Source: CAZQIC01 sp964593555
GTDB lineage: Bacteria; Bacteroidota; Bacteroidia; JAFLBG01
NCBI GenBank assembly: GCA_964593555.1
Contig: CAZQIC010000179.1
Location: 1-6,951, forward strand
Direction of reading: 5' to 3'
DNA length: 6,951 bases
In this document: piece by piece, positions 1 to 5,464 of the stretch
How the letters are laid out: each line of letters begins with the position of its first letter
How positions within the stretch are numbered: position 1 is the first letter of the stretch
Notes under the pieces: model-generated
Databases searched by the model: none
The model's input: only the letters and a program-made list of their open reading frames with translations
What the model was told of the DNA's origin: nothing
Program-made: the position numbers and the translations under genes

Positions 1-11
1 ACAAAAAACAA

Positions 12-167
12 ATGAAGACTAAAAAAATTTCACTAGAGAATATCGCAAGTAAAAGTTTTGTAATGACTGTTAAACCAGGCCAGATGCAAACAATTAACGG
101 TGCTGCGCTAAATACATATATCACTAAGGTTGAGGGAGAAAAACAAGGCGGCGTCAGAGGCAAATAA
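12..167 (+). CDS. Small 51-aa peptide, possible RiPP-type precursor
   Basis: An ATG ORF of 51 codons preceded by an A-rich stretch typical of Bacteroidota start regions. The N-terminus reads MKTKKISLENIASK and a later segment reads QMQTINGAA. This recalls the leader of Bacteroidota natural-product precursors, which typically has a KISLxNL-like start and a methionine-containing helix ending in a double glycine; here the glycine pair is replaced by GA at about residues 30-31. The remaining 20 or so residues (LNTYITKVEGEKQGGVRGK) are polar and basic with no cysteine, so a lanthipeptide or disulfide-type core is excluded. There is no signal peptide or membrane segment. A strong terminator begins 26 bp after the stop, consistent with this being the last gene of a plus-strand unit whose upstream part lies outside the window. 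No modification enzyme or transporter is visible. It could also be an unrelated small protein; the family assignment is from memory of the leader pattern. Confidence 0.55.
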   Translation: MKTKKISLENIASKSFVMTVKPGQMQTINGAALNTYITKVEGEKQGGVRGK

Positions 168-193
168 TTATATTATAAAAAAAATAACAACTA

Positions 194-221
194 AAAAGGG
201 CTGCCAATTGGCAGCCCTTTT
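194..221. terminator. Bidirectional rho-independent terminator
   Basis: A 28-bp perfect palindrome: AAAAGGGCTGCC, the centre AATT, then GGCAGCCCTTTT. The GC-rich 8-bp stem is flanked by an A-run on the left and a T-run on the right, so a hairpin with a U-tract forms on either strand. It lies between the convergent stops of the small peptide (plus strand, ends 167) and the triple-FKBP gene (minus strand, ends 244), and should end both transcripts, including the long FKBP operon. Confidence 0.9.
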
Positions 222-243
222 GCTTATATAACTCAATTAAATC

Positions 244-1491
244 TTAATGTTTATGATTAGGATCATTGTGATCGTGCCCCTCATGGGATTCGCTGGGTTT
301 AACCGGATCGGTCACAATCAGCATTTCAATATCAAAAACCAATGTTGCATTTGGCGGAATTGTTGGTGGTGCCCCGTTCGCACCATAAGCCAAATTGCTT
401 GGGATAATAAGGCGATACTTATCTCCCATTGACATCAGAGACAATCCTTCTTCCCATCCCGGAATTACCATATTATTTCCAAGAACAAACTGAATAGGCT
501 GTCCTGTTTCAAGAGATGATTCAAACATTTTTCCATCTGAAAAATAGCCCGTATAGTGCGCTGCAATTTGCTTTCCAGCTCCGGCTTTCATTGGACTGTT
601 CTTTGTTGACACTACAATGTATTTCAATCCACTTGCAGTTGTAACGGTGTCCTTTCCTTTTGTATCGTATTGCGGAATTGGAGTCTTAGCAGTAATATCA
701 ATAAATTCAACATCAAAAATAAGTGTTGCTCCTCCGGGAATTGGCCCCGATCCACCATCACCATAAGCGATAGAAGAAGGAAGTATGATACGTGCTTTTT
801 CACCTTTTCTTAAAATCGAAAAAGCAAGATCCCAACCTCTGATCACTTTTGACATTCCGAGTGGGAACGAAAACGGACTACCTCTTTCAACAGAAGAATC
901 GAATACCTTTCCATCTGCAAAGTAACCTGTATAATGAACAGTTACTTTATCACCCCTATTTGCTTTTTGTCCCGCCTTATTTTCTTTTACAAGAATATAC
1001 CTTAAGCCTTCGTCTCCGTTAATTGTATCTTTTCCTTTTACATCATAAGGCTTTGGAGCCTGATCAACCGAGATCAACTCTACATCAAATACCAATGCAG
1101 AATTAGCCGGAATCGTCGGCGAAGCTCTTTCTCCATAACCAAGCACAGCAGGTATTCTTAAAATTGCCTTGTCTCCCGCATGCAATAATGCAATTCCTTC
1201 ATCCCAACCTTTTATAACCTGACCAACGCCCAATTTAAAACTGAAGGGCTGATTACGCCTGTAAGAGCTGTCGAACACTGTATCATTCGTAAGCTTACCA
1301 GTATAATGTACGGTTACCTTATCACCTATAACCGGCTGAACTCCCGTACCTTTTTTTATAATCGCGTACTCTAGACCGGATGCTGTTTTAACAAACACAG
1401 GAGGTTTCTCCGGTTTACCTTTACCTTTTTGAGACATACTATTAAAAATTGTAAGTGATAAAACAGTTACAAGACAAAATATTTTTCGCAT
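244..1491 (-). CDS. Secreted triple-domain FKBP-type peptidyl-prolyl cis-trans isomerase with His-rich tail
   Basis: A 415-aa exported prolyl isomerase. Residues 1-20 form a Sec-type signal peptide with a plausible cleavage after SMS (18-20) and no lipobox cysteine, so the product is probably periplasmic or secreted rather than lipid-anchored. Three FKBP domains follow at about 38-143, 160-266 and 285-393. In human FKBP12 numbering the active-site set Y26, F36, D37, R42, F46, V55, I56, W59, Y82 and F99 is intact in domain 1 (F73, D74, R79, F83, W96, Y119, F135) and domain 2 (F197, D198, R203, F207, W220, Y243, F259). Domain 3 keeps W346, Y369 and F387 but has E324, T329 and I333 in place of D37, R42 and F46. 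The last 13 residues, from SHEGHDH to PNHKH, are histidine-rich and could bind metal. It is the last gene of the operon, 22 nt after the preceding FKBP gene, and a terminator follows. Fold and general activity are confident; substrates are unknown. Confidence 0.93.
   Translation of the reverse strand: MRKIFCLVTVLSLTIFNSMSQKGKGKPEKPPVFVKTASGLEYAIIKKGTGVQPVIGDKVTVHYTGKLTNDTVFDSSYRRNQPFSFKLGVGQVIKGWDEGIALLHAGDKAILRIPAVLGYGERASPTIPANSALVFDVELISVDQAPKPYDVKGKDTINGDEGLRYILVKENKAGQKANRGDKVTVHYTGYFADGKVFDSSVERGSPFSFPLGMSKVIRGWDLAFSILRKGEKARIILPSSIAYGDGGSGPIPGGATLIFDVEFIDITAKTPIPQYDTKGKDTVTTASGLKYIVVSTKNSPMKAGAGKQIAAHYTGYFSDGKMFESSLETGQPIQFVLGNNMVIPGWEEGLSLMSMGDKYRLIIPSNLAYGANGAPPTIPPNATLVFDIEMLIVTDPVKPSESHEGHDHNDPNHKH
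292..1047 (-). repeat. Tandem duplicated linker plus FKBP unit within the triple-FKBP gene
   Basis: Domains 2 and 3 are each preceded by almost the same linker, YDVKGKDT at residues 149-156 and YDTKGKDT at 275-282, exactly 126 residues (378 nt) apart. After it, both continue with a GL[RK]YI[LV]V strand and HYTGYF[AS]DGK. This indicates that linker plus domain was copied as one unit of about 126 aa. Domain 1 lacks this linker. The two copies have since diverged at active-site positions. Confidence 0.7.
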
Positions 1492-1513
1492 CTCTTAATA
1501 ATTTATATTTCAA

Positions 1514-2410
1514 TTATTTTACTGCTACTATCTCAACATCAAACGCCAAAGGTGTATAAGGTGGAATAACTCCATTTCCAAATCCCTCTGGTCCGTAAGC
1601 AATTGCACTTGGAATAACCAATTTAGCTTTCCCTCCAACGTTCATCATTACCAGGGCTTCATCCCATCCTTTAATTACCCCTCCAACTCCAACAGGAAAT
1701 TCAATTGGTGTTGATTTACCTTCTGAAGTATCAAATATCCTGCCATCCAGGAATTTGCCCGTATATTTGACCTGTACAGTTTTACCTGATTCAACTTTTT
1801 CTCCTTTACCTTTTTCTACATTTATAAAATACAAGCCTGATTCGGTTGGCTTAACAGTGATCTTATTATATTCTATATATTTCGCAATTTCTCCTGCTTC
1901 CATACCCTTGCGTCCTTCTGCCATTTCCATTTGTTTTTGTCTTTGCTGATCAATGATCGCTTTTGATTTTACATTTATCAATTTAGCTTCAAACGTGAGC
2001 ATGCTTCCGGCCTTAACATAAGGAGGCAATTCTTTTACTCTGAATGTTTTAAAGTAAACTGAATCAGCACTGATTTTAAAACTTGCGCTGTCTCCAACAT
2101 GCATCATGGCAACTGCGTCTTCAAAACTTCCTTTAAAAGTAGAAGGCCCAAGCGGAAATTCAACAGCACCGGTACCATCACGAGAAACCGTTTTTGAATC
2201 AAACAATACAGAATCAGATTCACTCCTATAACTCATTACAATCTGAACATAATCGCCGGTATTAGGTTTAACACCTTGTTCATTTTGCGAATAAAATTTA
2301 TATTGTATTCCCGATTCCGAAGTTTCATAATTCGAGGAACCGCCATTATCACCGCAAGAAGCAATCATTGCACACACCGGCAATACGAGTAAAATTTTCC
2401 TGTAATTCAT
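1514..2410 (-). CDS. FKBP-type peptidyl-prolyl isomerase lipoprotein, two FKBP domains
   Basis: A 298-aa lipoprotein. The N-terminus has a basic MNYRK start, a hydrophobic core and lipobox IASC with the lipidated cysteine at residue 19, followed by a flexible GDNGGSS segment. The first FKBP-like domain (about 33-147) is eroded: FDS (70-72) remains, but the W59 equivalent is F96 and the AYG flap containing Y82 is missing. A charged, probably helical linker (about 148-186, rich in Q, E, M and K) leads to a canonical second domain (about 188-297) with F226, D227, V245, I246, W249, Y272 and F290; the R42 and F46 equivalents are K232 and I236. The helix before a catalytic FKBP recalls FkpA/Mip-like envelope isomerases, where N-terminal parts mediate dimerisation, but here that segment is an FKBP-like fold. 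The gene lies 53 nt after the upstream FKBP gene, in a spacer holding a possible internal promoter, and 22 nt before the triple-FKBP gene. The envelope isomerase/chaperone role is inferred. Confidence 0.92.
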   Translation of the reverse strand: MNYRKILLVLPVCAMIASCGDNGGSSNYETSESGIQYKFYSQNEQGVKPNTGDYVQIVMSYRSESDSVLFDSKTVSRDGTGAVEFPLGPSTFKGSFEDAVAMMHVGDSASFKISADSVYFKTFRVKELPPYVKAGSMLTFEAKLINVKSKAIIDQQRQKQMEMAEGRKGMEAGEIAKYIEYNKITVKPTESGLYFINVEKGKGEKVESGKTVQVKYTGKFLDGRIFDTSEGKSTPIEFPVGVGGVIKGWDEALVMMNVGGKAKLVIPSAIAYGPEGFGNGVIPPYTPLAFDVEIVAVK

Positions 2411-2439
2411 TTTTTTATTTTTTAATTTTTAATCCCACC

Positions 2440-2447
2440 CAAAATTA
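2440..2447 (-). promoter_or_regulatory. Possible internal Bacteroidota -7 promoter element
   Basis: On the minus strand the octamer TAATTTTG matches the Bacteroidota -7 consensus TAnnTTTG. It sits in the largest spacer of the FKBP operon (2411-2463), with an expected transcript start about 20-25 nt before the ATG at 2410. No clear TTG or TTTG -33 element is found at the expected spacing, and AT-rich DNA gives chance matches. If active, it would let the last two FKBP genes be expressed independently of nrnA. Confidence 0.35.
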
Positions 2448-2463
2448 TGGGCTATTCATTTAT

Positions 2464-3345
2464 TTAGTTAACCTTTAATACTTCAACCTCATAAACAACC
2501 GTTGTATAAGGCGGGACAATTCCTGTTGATGAGCCTTTGTCGCCAAAAGCAAGTTGCGAAGGTATAATAAATTTTGCTTTGCCACCCTCTTTCATTAAAG
2601 ATATCCCCTCTTCCAGCCCCCTGATTAATTGAAATTCATCACCAAATGTAAACTGAAAAGGCTGCCCGGTTTTAGTTGAATCAAAAGTGCGCCCATTTAA
2701 AAAGCTTCCTTTATAACTCACTTCAATATTTTTATCTACCTCAACCGGAGTACCACTACCCTCAACCAAAGGCATATAATAGATTCCAGCACCAATAGGA
2801 TGTTCATCAACAGATTGCGAAGTGAGGTACACCTTCAATTCTCTTTGCTCCTCAATATCCATATCCTCTTTCTTTTTAAGCAAAACACTTTGCCATTGAG
2901 CGTATTCCACTGGATTCATCATTTTAGCAATGCAAATATCCAGTTTCATTTCTCCTTCAACCGGATCATTCAAATCCGAAATATCGGGAAGCAAGCCAAA
3001 AACCATTTCGGAATTAACAACGAAAGAAACACTATCACCTTCATTAAGACCCGACAATATCTCTGCCCATTTTTTTTCTAAAGAATCTTTTTTAAAGTTT
3101 ATCATAACGGCACCTGATGAACTTACAGTTCTGGAATCGAACAGTATAGAATCGTTCATCGTTTTGCCAACCATATGAATTTCGAGGTGATCTCCTTCGG
3201 AAGGTTTTTTATTACTGTCTTTGAAGGAAAGCAGCTTGTAATAAACTCCTCTTTCACCTTCGGTATAACCCGGATATTTTGATTCCTTTTTGCAGGAACA
3301 CAAAAGGACAGCGAAAACGATAATAAAAAAACAAACTTTATTCAT
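2464..3345 (-). CDS. FKBP-type peptidyl-prolyl isomerase-like lipoprotein, two FKBP domains
   Basis: A 293-aa lipoprotein: hydrophobic residues 5-16, lipobox LCSC with cysteine 18, then KKESK. It has the same plan as the next gene downstream: an eroded FKBP-like domain (about 33-141), a charged helical linker (about 143-180, including KKKEDMDIEEQREL) and a C-terminal FKBP domain (about 186-292). The first domain keeps only LFDSRTVS (68-75) and a few framework residues. The second retains F221, D222, F230 and the IVPPYT turn, but the W59 equivalent is L244 (RGLEEG), Y82 is F267 (AFG) and F99 is Y285. Leucine at the tryptophan site also occurs in SlyD-like FKBPs, so some activity is possible but is probably altered. 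The gene begins only 3 nt after the gldI-like stop, so translation is likely coupled. It is a diverged paralogue of the 1514-2410 product. Confidence 0.9.
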   Translation of the reverse strand: MNKVCFFIIVFAVLLCSCKKESKYPGYTEGERGVYYKLLSFKDSNKKPSEGDHLEIHMVGKTMNDSILFDSRTVSSSGAVMINFKKDSLEKKWAEILSGLNEGDSVSFVVNSEMVFGLLPDISDLNDPVEGEMKLDICIAKMMNPVEYAQWQSVLLKKKEDMDIEEQRELKVYLTSQSVDEHPIGAGIYYMPLVEGSGTPVEVDKNIEVSYKGSFLNGRTFDSTKTGQPFQFTFGDEFQLIRGLEEGISLMKEGGKAKFIIPSQLAFGDKGSSTGIVPPYTTVVYEVEVLKVN

Positions 3346-3348
3346 AAT

Positions 3349-3870
3349 TTACTGTAACGATAATAATTCAATATCATAAACAACACTTGAACGTGGCGGA
3401 ATTTTATTGCCATCGCCCTGGAAACCGTGCGCCAGATGGCTAGGTAAAATAAACATTGCCTTATCGCCCACCTTCATAAATAAAATTCCTTCATGTAATC
3501 CGCTCTCCACGTTATCCTGACCTATTAAAAATTTTTTTGGCCCGCTATTATCAGAACTATAACACTCAGTTCCATTGAGCAGACTTATTTTATAATTCAC
3601 TTTTGCATATTTACCTGTTTCGGCTTTTGCGCCTGTGCCTTCTTTATAGATCATGTACCTTAAACCAGTACCGGTTTGTTTCATCTCCCATTTATGTCTT
3701 TTAGCATAATCATCTATCTCATCTGCTTCCTGCGAAACATATTTTTTATTGGCATCAATAAGCGGTTCTTTCAGTGTTTCCGGAGTAACGGTTTTAGGAG
3801 TATTCTTATGCCTGCAGGAAAAGCCGCATAACAAAAAAGAAAAGAATAATATCCTGAAATAAAACATCAT
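3349..3870 (-). CDS. gldI: GldI-like FKBP-type peptidyl-prolyl isomerase lipoprotein
   Basis: A 173-aa exported protein with a hydrophobic N-terminus (residues 3-18) and candidate lipid-anchor cysteine C19 (GFSC, an imperfect lipobox). A spacer of about 40 residues and a charged segment (ADEIDDYAKRHKWEMKQTGTG, 49-69) lead into a single FKBP domain (about 67-172). The domain ends PSHLAHGFQGDGNKIPPRS, resembling the SHxAYGxxGDxxKI pattern of GldI, the lipoprotein isomerase needed for gliding in Flavobacterium. Active-site positions are poorly kept: CYSS (103-106) replaces FDSS, L125 replaces the tryptophan, and H148 replaces the flap tyrosine. The gene overlaps nrnA by 4 nt (ATGA), which supports the first of the two adjacent ATG codons as start. 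The neighbourhood of nrnA, ndk and further FKBP genes fits the usual gldI context. The symbol is tentative, since GldI-like proteins also occur in non-gliding Bacteroidota. Confidence 0.8.
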   Translation of the reverse strand: MMFYFRILFFSFLLCGFSCRHKNTPKTVTPETLKEPLIDANKKYVSQEADEIDDYAKRHKWEMKQTGTGLRYMIYKEGTGAKAETGKYAKVNYKISLLNGTECYSSDNSGPKKFLIGQDNVESGLHEGILFMKVGDKAMFILPSHLAHGFQGDGNKIPPRSSVVYDIELLSLQ

Positions 3871-4886
3871 TGGCCTATCAATTCCGTTTTATACAATGGG
3901 AGTATTTCCAAAAACTTGTTTACTGTTGCCTCGAGTGAAAGATTGCTGGCACCACCCGCTGCGTTCTTATGTCCGCCACCGCTAAAATATTGTCTCGCAA
4001 AAGTATTTACGTCAAATTTTCCTTTTGACCTGAAAGACATTTTTATTATTCCATCCTTTTCAACTATAAAAACCGAAAATTTTATTCCACGAATAGATAA
4101 GGGATAATTCACCAAACCTTCAGTATCGCCCTTCTTAAAATTAAACCGGTCAAGCTCTTCGTTCGTAAGCGTGATGTATGCTGCATTGTATTCTTTCAAC
4201 ACTACCATTTTTTCAACTAAGGCATGGCCCAATAATTTTAATCTATCTTCTGTATTATCATCAAATATCCTGTTGTGTATTTCCGAATTATTGGCACCTG
4301 CTTCTACCAACGCCGCGGTTATTTTTAATGTTTTAGCCGATGTTGAAGGAAAACGAAAAGAACCGGTATCCGTCATTATACCCGTATACAAACACTCTGC
4401 AATTTTTTTATCGATCTTTTTTGTGTCGCCCATCAATTGAATAAAATCATAAATCAACTCACATGTGGATGACGACTTTACATTATGCAACAGATAATCC
4501 GCAAAATCTTCTGGTTGCTGGTGATGATCAATGATCACTTTTACCGCAGCTGTACCAGCTATTTCCTTGCCCAATTCACCAATGCGTGAAAGAGCATTAA
4601 AATCGAGACAAAAAATAATATCTGCCGCTTTTATTTTTTTTGCTGCCTGAAGGCCGCTTACAGAAGCGTTCACCACTTTGTTATTGCCGTGTAACCAATT
4701 TAAAAAATCGGGATAATCATTAGGCGCAATAACGGTTACACTATGCTTTTTAATTTTAAGGTAATTGTATAAACCGAGTGACGAACCCATCGCATCGCCA
4801 TCAGGTGACCAGTGTGTAACAATAACTATATCCTTTGGTTTAGCAAGGAGTTTTTTTAATACTGAAAAATTTGAAGTTTTGGGCAT
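3867..4886 (-). CDS. nrnA: DHH/DHHA1 phosphoesterase, NrnA-type oligoribonuclease / pAp phosphatase
   Basis: A 339-aa cytoplasmic Mn-dependent phosphoesterase of usual family length. The DHH domain shows motif I around H25, D29 and D31 (THWSPDGDAMGSSLG), motif II at D95 (FCLDFNALSRIG), the DHH triad at 120-122 (IIDHHQQP) and motif IV at D173 (MTDTGSFRF). The C-terminal DHHA1 domain carries the RNA-binding glycine-rich loop GGGHKNAAGG (303-312), preceded by SFRSKGKFDVNTFA. Such enzymes degrade 2-5 nt RNA oligomers (and in some cases c-di-nucleotide linear products) to mononucleotides and dephosphorylate pAp from sulfate or coenzyme A metabolism. All metal-ligand motifs are present, so the enzyme should be active. 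It is the first gene of the leftward operon, divergent from ndk, and overlaps the gldI-like gene by 4 nt. The choice among RNA, pAp or c-di-AMP substrates cannot be settled from sequence alone. Confidence 0.95.
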   Translation of the reverse strand: MPKTSNFSVLKKLLAKPKDIVIVTHWSPDGDAMGSSLGLYNYLKIKKHSVTVIAPNDYPDFLNWLHGNNKVVNASVSGLQAAKKIKAADIIFCLDFNALSRIGELGKEIAGTAAVKVIIDHHQQPEDFADYLLHNVKSSSTCELIYDFIQLMGDTKKIDKKIAECLYTGIMTDTGSFRFPSTSAKTLKITAALVEAGANNSEIHNRIFDDNTEDRLKLLGHALVEKMVVLKEYNAAYITLTNEELDRFNFKKGDTEGLVNYPLSIRGIKFSVFIVEKDGIIKMSFRSKGKFDVNTFARQYFSGGGHKNAAGGASNLSLEATVNKFLEILPLYKTELIGQ

Positions 4887-4899
4887 ATTGTAATTTCCG

Positions 4900-4907
4900 T
4901 AAAGGTA
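4900..4907 (-). promoter_or_regulatory. Weak candidate -7 element for the nrnA-FKBP operon
   Basis: On the minus strand TACCTTTA differs from the Bacteroidota consensus TAnnTTTG by only the last base. It lies 13 nt before the nrnA ATG in the divergent intergenic region. A minus-strand TTTG at 4939-4942 is too far upstream (31 nt) to be its usual -33 partner. The operon promoter must lie in or near this 99-bp region, but this exact site is only a weak guess. Confidence 0.25.
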
Positions 4908-4953
4908 ATATTTATCGAAAACATGGCTTAAGTATATACAAAGATTATTTTCC

Positions 4954-4961
4954 TACTTTTG
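4954..4961 (+). promoter_or_regulatory. Promoter -7 element of ndk
   Basis: TACTTTTG is an exact match to the Bacteroidota -7 consensus TAnnTTTG and ends 24 nt before the ndk ATG at 4986. It predicts a transcript start near 4966-4968 and a leader of about 20 nt. A -33 TTG is not obvious. The element overlaps the TTG codon at 4959 that would start a longer reading frame, which argues against that start. Confidence 0.6.
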
Positions 4962-4985
4962 CACCTCGAAACTTATAATAATTAT

Positions 4986-5405
4986 ATGACAACTAACAGA
5001 ACTTTTACGATGATTAAGCCTGATGCAGTTGGAAACAACTACATAGGACCAATATTAGCGAAGATAAACGAGGCAGGATTCAGAATAGTAGCGATGAGAT
5101 ATACCAAACTCAGCAAAGAAACTGCCGGACAATTTTATGAAGTACATAAGGCAAGACCTTTTTACGGAGAGTTAGTTGATTATATGTCGTCAGGACCAAT
5201 TGTAGCTGTAATATTGGAAAAAGATAATGCTGTAAACGATTTCAGAACGCTTATCGGAGCAACTGATCCAACTAAGGCGGCACCGGGAACTATCCGCCAG
5301 TTATTTGCAAAATCTATAGCTGCGAATGCTGTCCATGGATCCGATAGCGATGACAACGCGCAAATTGAAGGGAATTTTTTCTTTTCAGGAATGGATCGTT
5401 TTTAG
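4986..5405 (+). CDS. ndk: Nucleoside diphosphate kinase
   Basis: A 139-aa cytoplasmic enzyme that transfers the gamma-phosphate between nucleoside tri- and diphosphates through a phosphohistidine. The sequence begins TNRTFTMIKPDAV with the conserved K11, has Y51 in QFYEVHKARPFY, R104 in GTIRQLFAKS, and the catalytic histidine H117 in NAVHGSDS; the end FFFSGMDRF is also typical. Length and motifs match bacterial Ndk. The frame stays open upstream to a TTG at 4959, adding nine residues, but that region overlaps the predicted promoter and lies outside the conserved protein, so the ATG at 4986 was chosen. The gene is transcribed alone, divergent from nrnA, and ends at a strong hairpin terminator 13 nt after the stop. 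Confidence 0.97.
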   Translation: MTTNRTFTMIKPDAVGNNYIGPILAKINEAGFRIVAMRYTKLSKETAGQFYEVHKARPFYGELVDYMSSGPIVAVILEKDNAVNDFRTLIGATDPTKAAPGTIRQLFAKSIAANAVHGSDSDDNAQIEGNFFFSGMDRF

Positions 5406-5417
5406 AACATAAATTAC

Positions 5418-5461
5418 TTTAACAAAAAAGGGAAGAGCTTGTTCTTCCCTTTTTTGTTAAA
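5418..5461. terminator. Long bidirectional hairpin terminator after ndk
   Basis: Two perfectly complementary 19-nt arms (5418-5436 and 5443-5461) enclose the 6-nt loop GCTTGT. The stem core GGGAAGA/TCTTCCC is flanked by A6 and T6 runs, so a U-tract follows the hairpin on either strand. It separates the convergent ndk (stop 5405) and the small minus-strand gene (stop 5465) and should end both transcripts. Confidence 0.92.
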
Positions 5462-5464
5462 GAC

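Noticed and set aside
247..432. Plus-strand ORF of 61 codons within the triple-FKBP gene
   Set aside because: It lies entirely antisense to a well-supported FKBP coding region and has no recognisable protein features.
2438..2451. Small inverted repeat CCCA-AAATTA-TGGG in the FKBP operon spacer
   Set aside because: The 4-bp stem is too short for a terminator or attenuator and has no adjacent T-run of the right placement; it is more likely incidental to the -7-like motif.
2800..3178. Two overlapping plus-strand ORFs (93 and 82 codons)
   Set aside because: Both are antisense shadows of the 293-aa FKBP lipoprotein gene; their translations look like low-complexity reverse-strand products.
4171..4440. 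Plus-strand ORF of 89 codons inside nrnA
   Set aside because: It is antisense to the DHH phosphoesterase, with no start-site signal and no recognisable domain.
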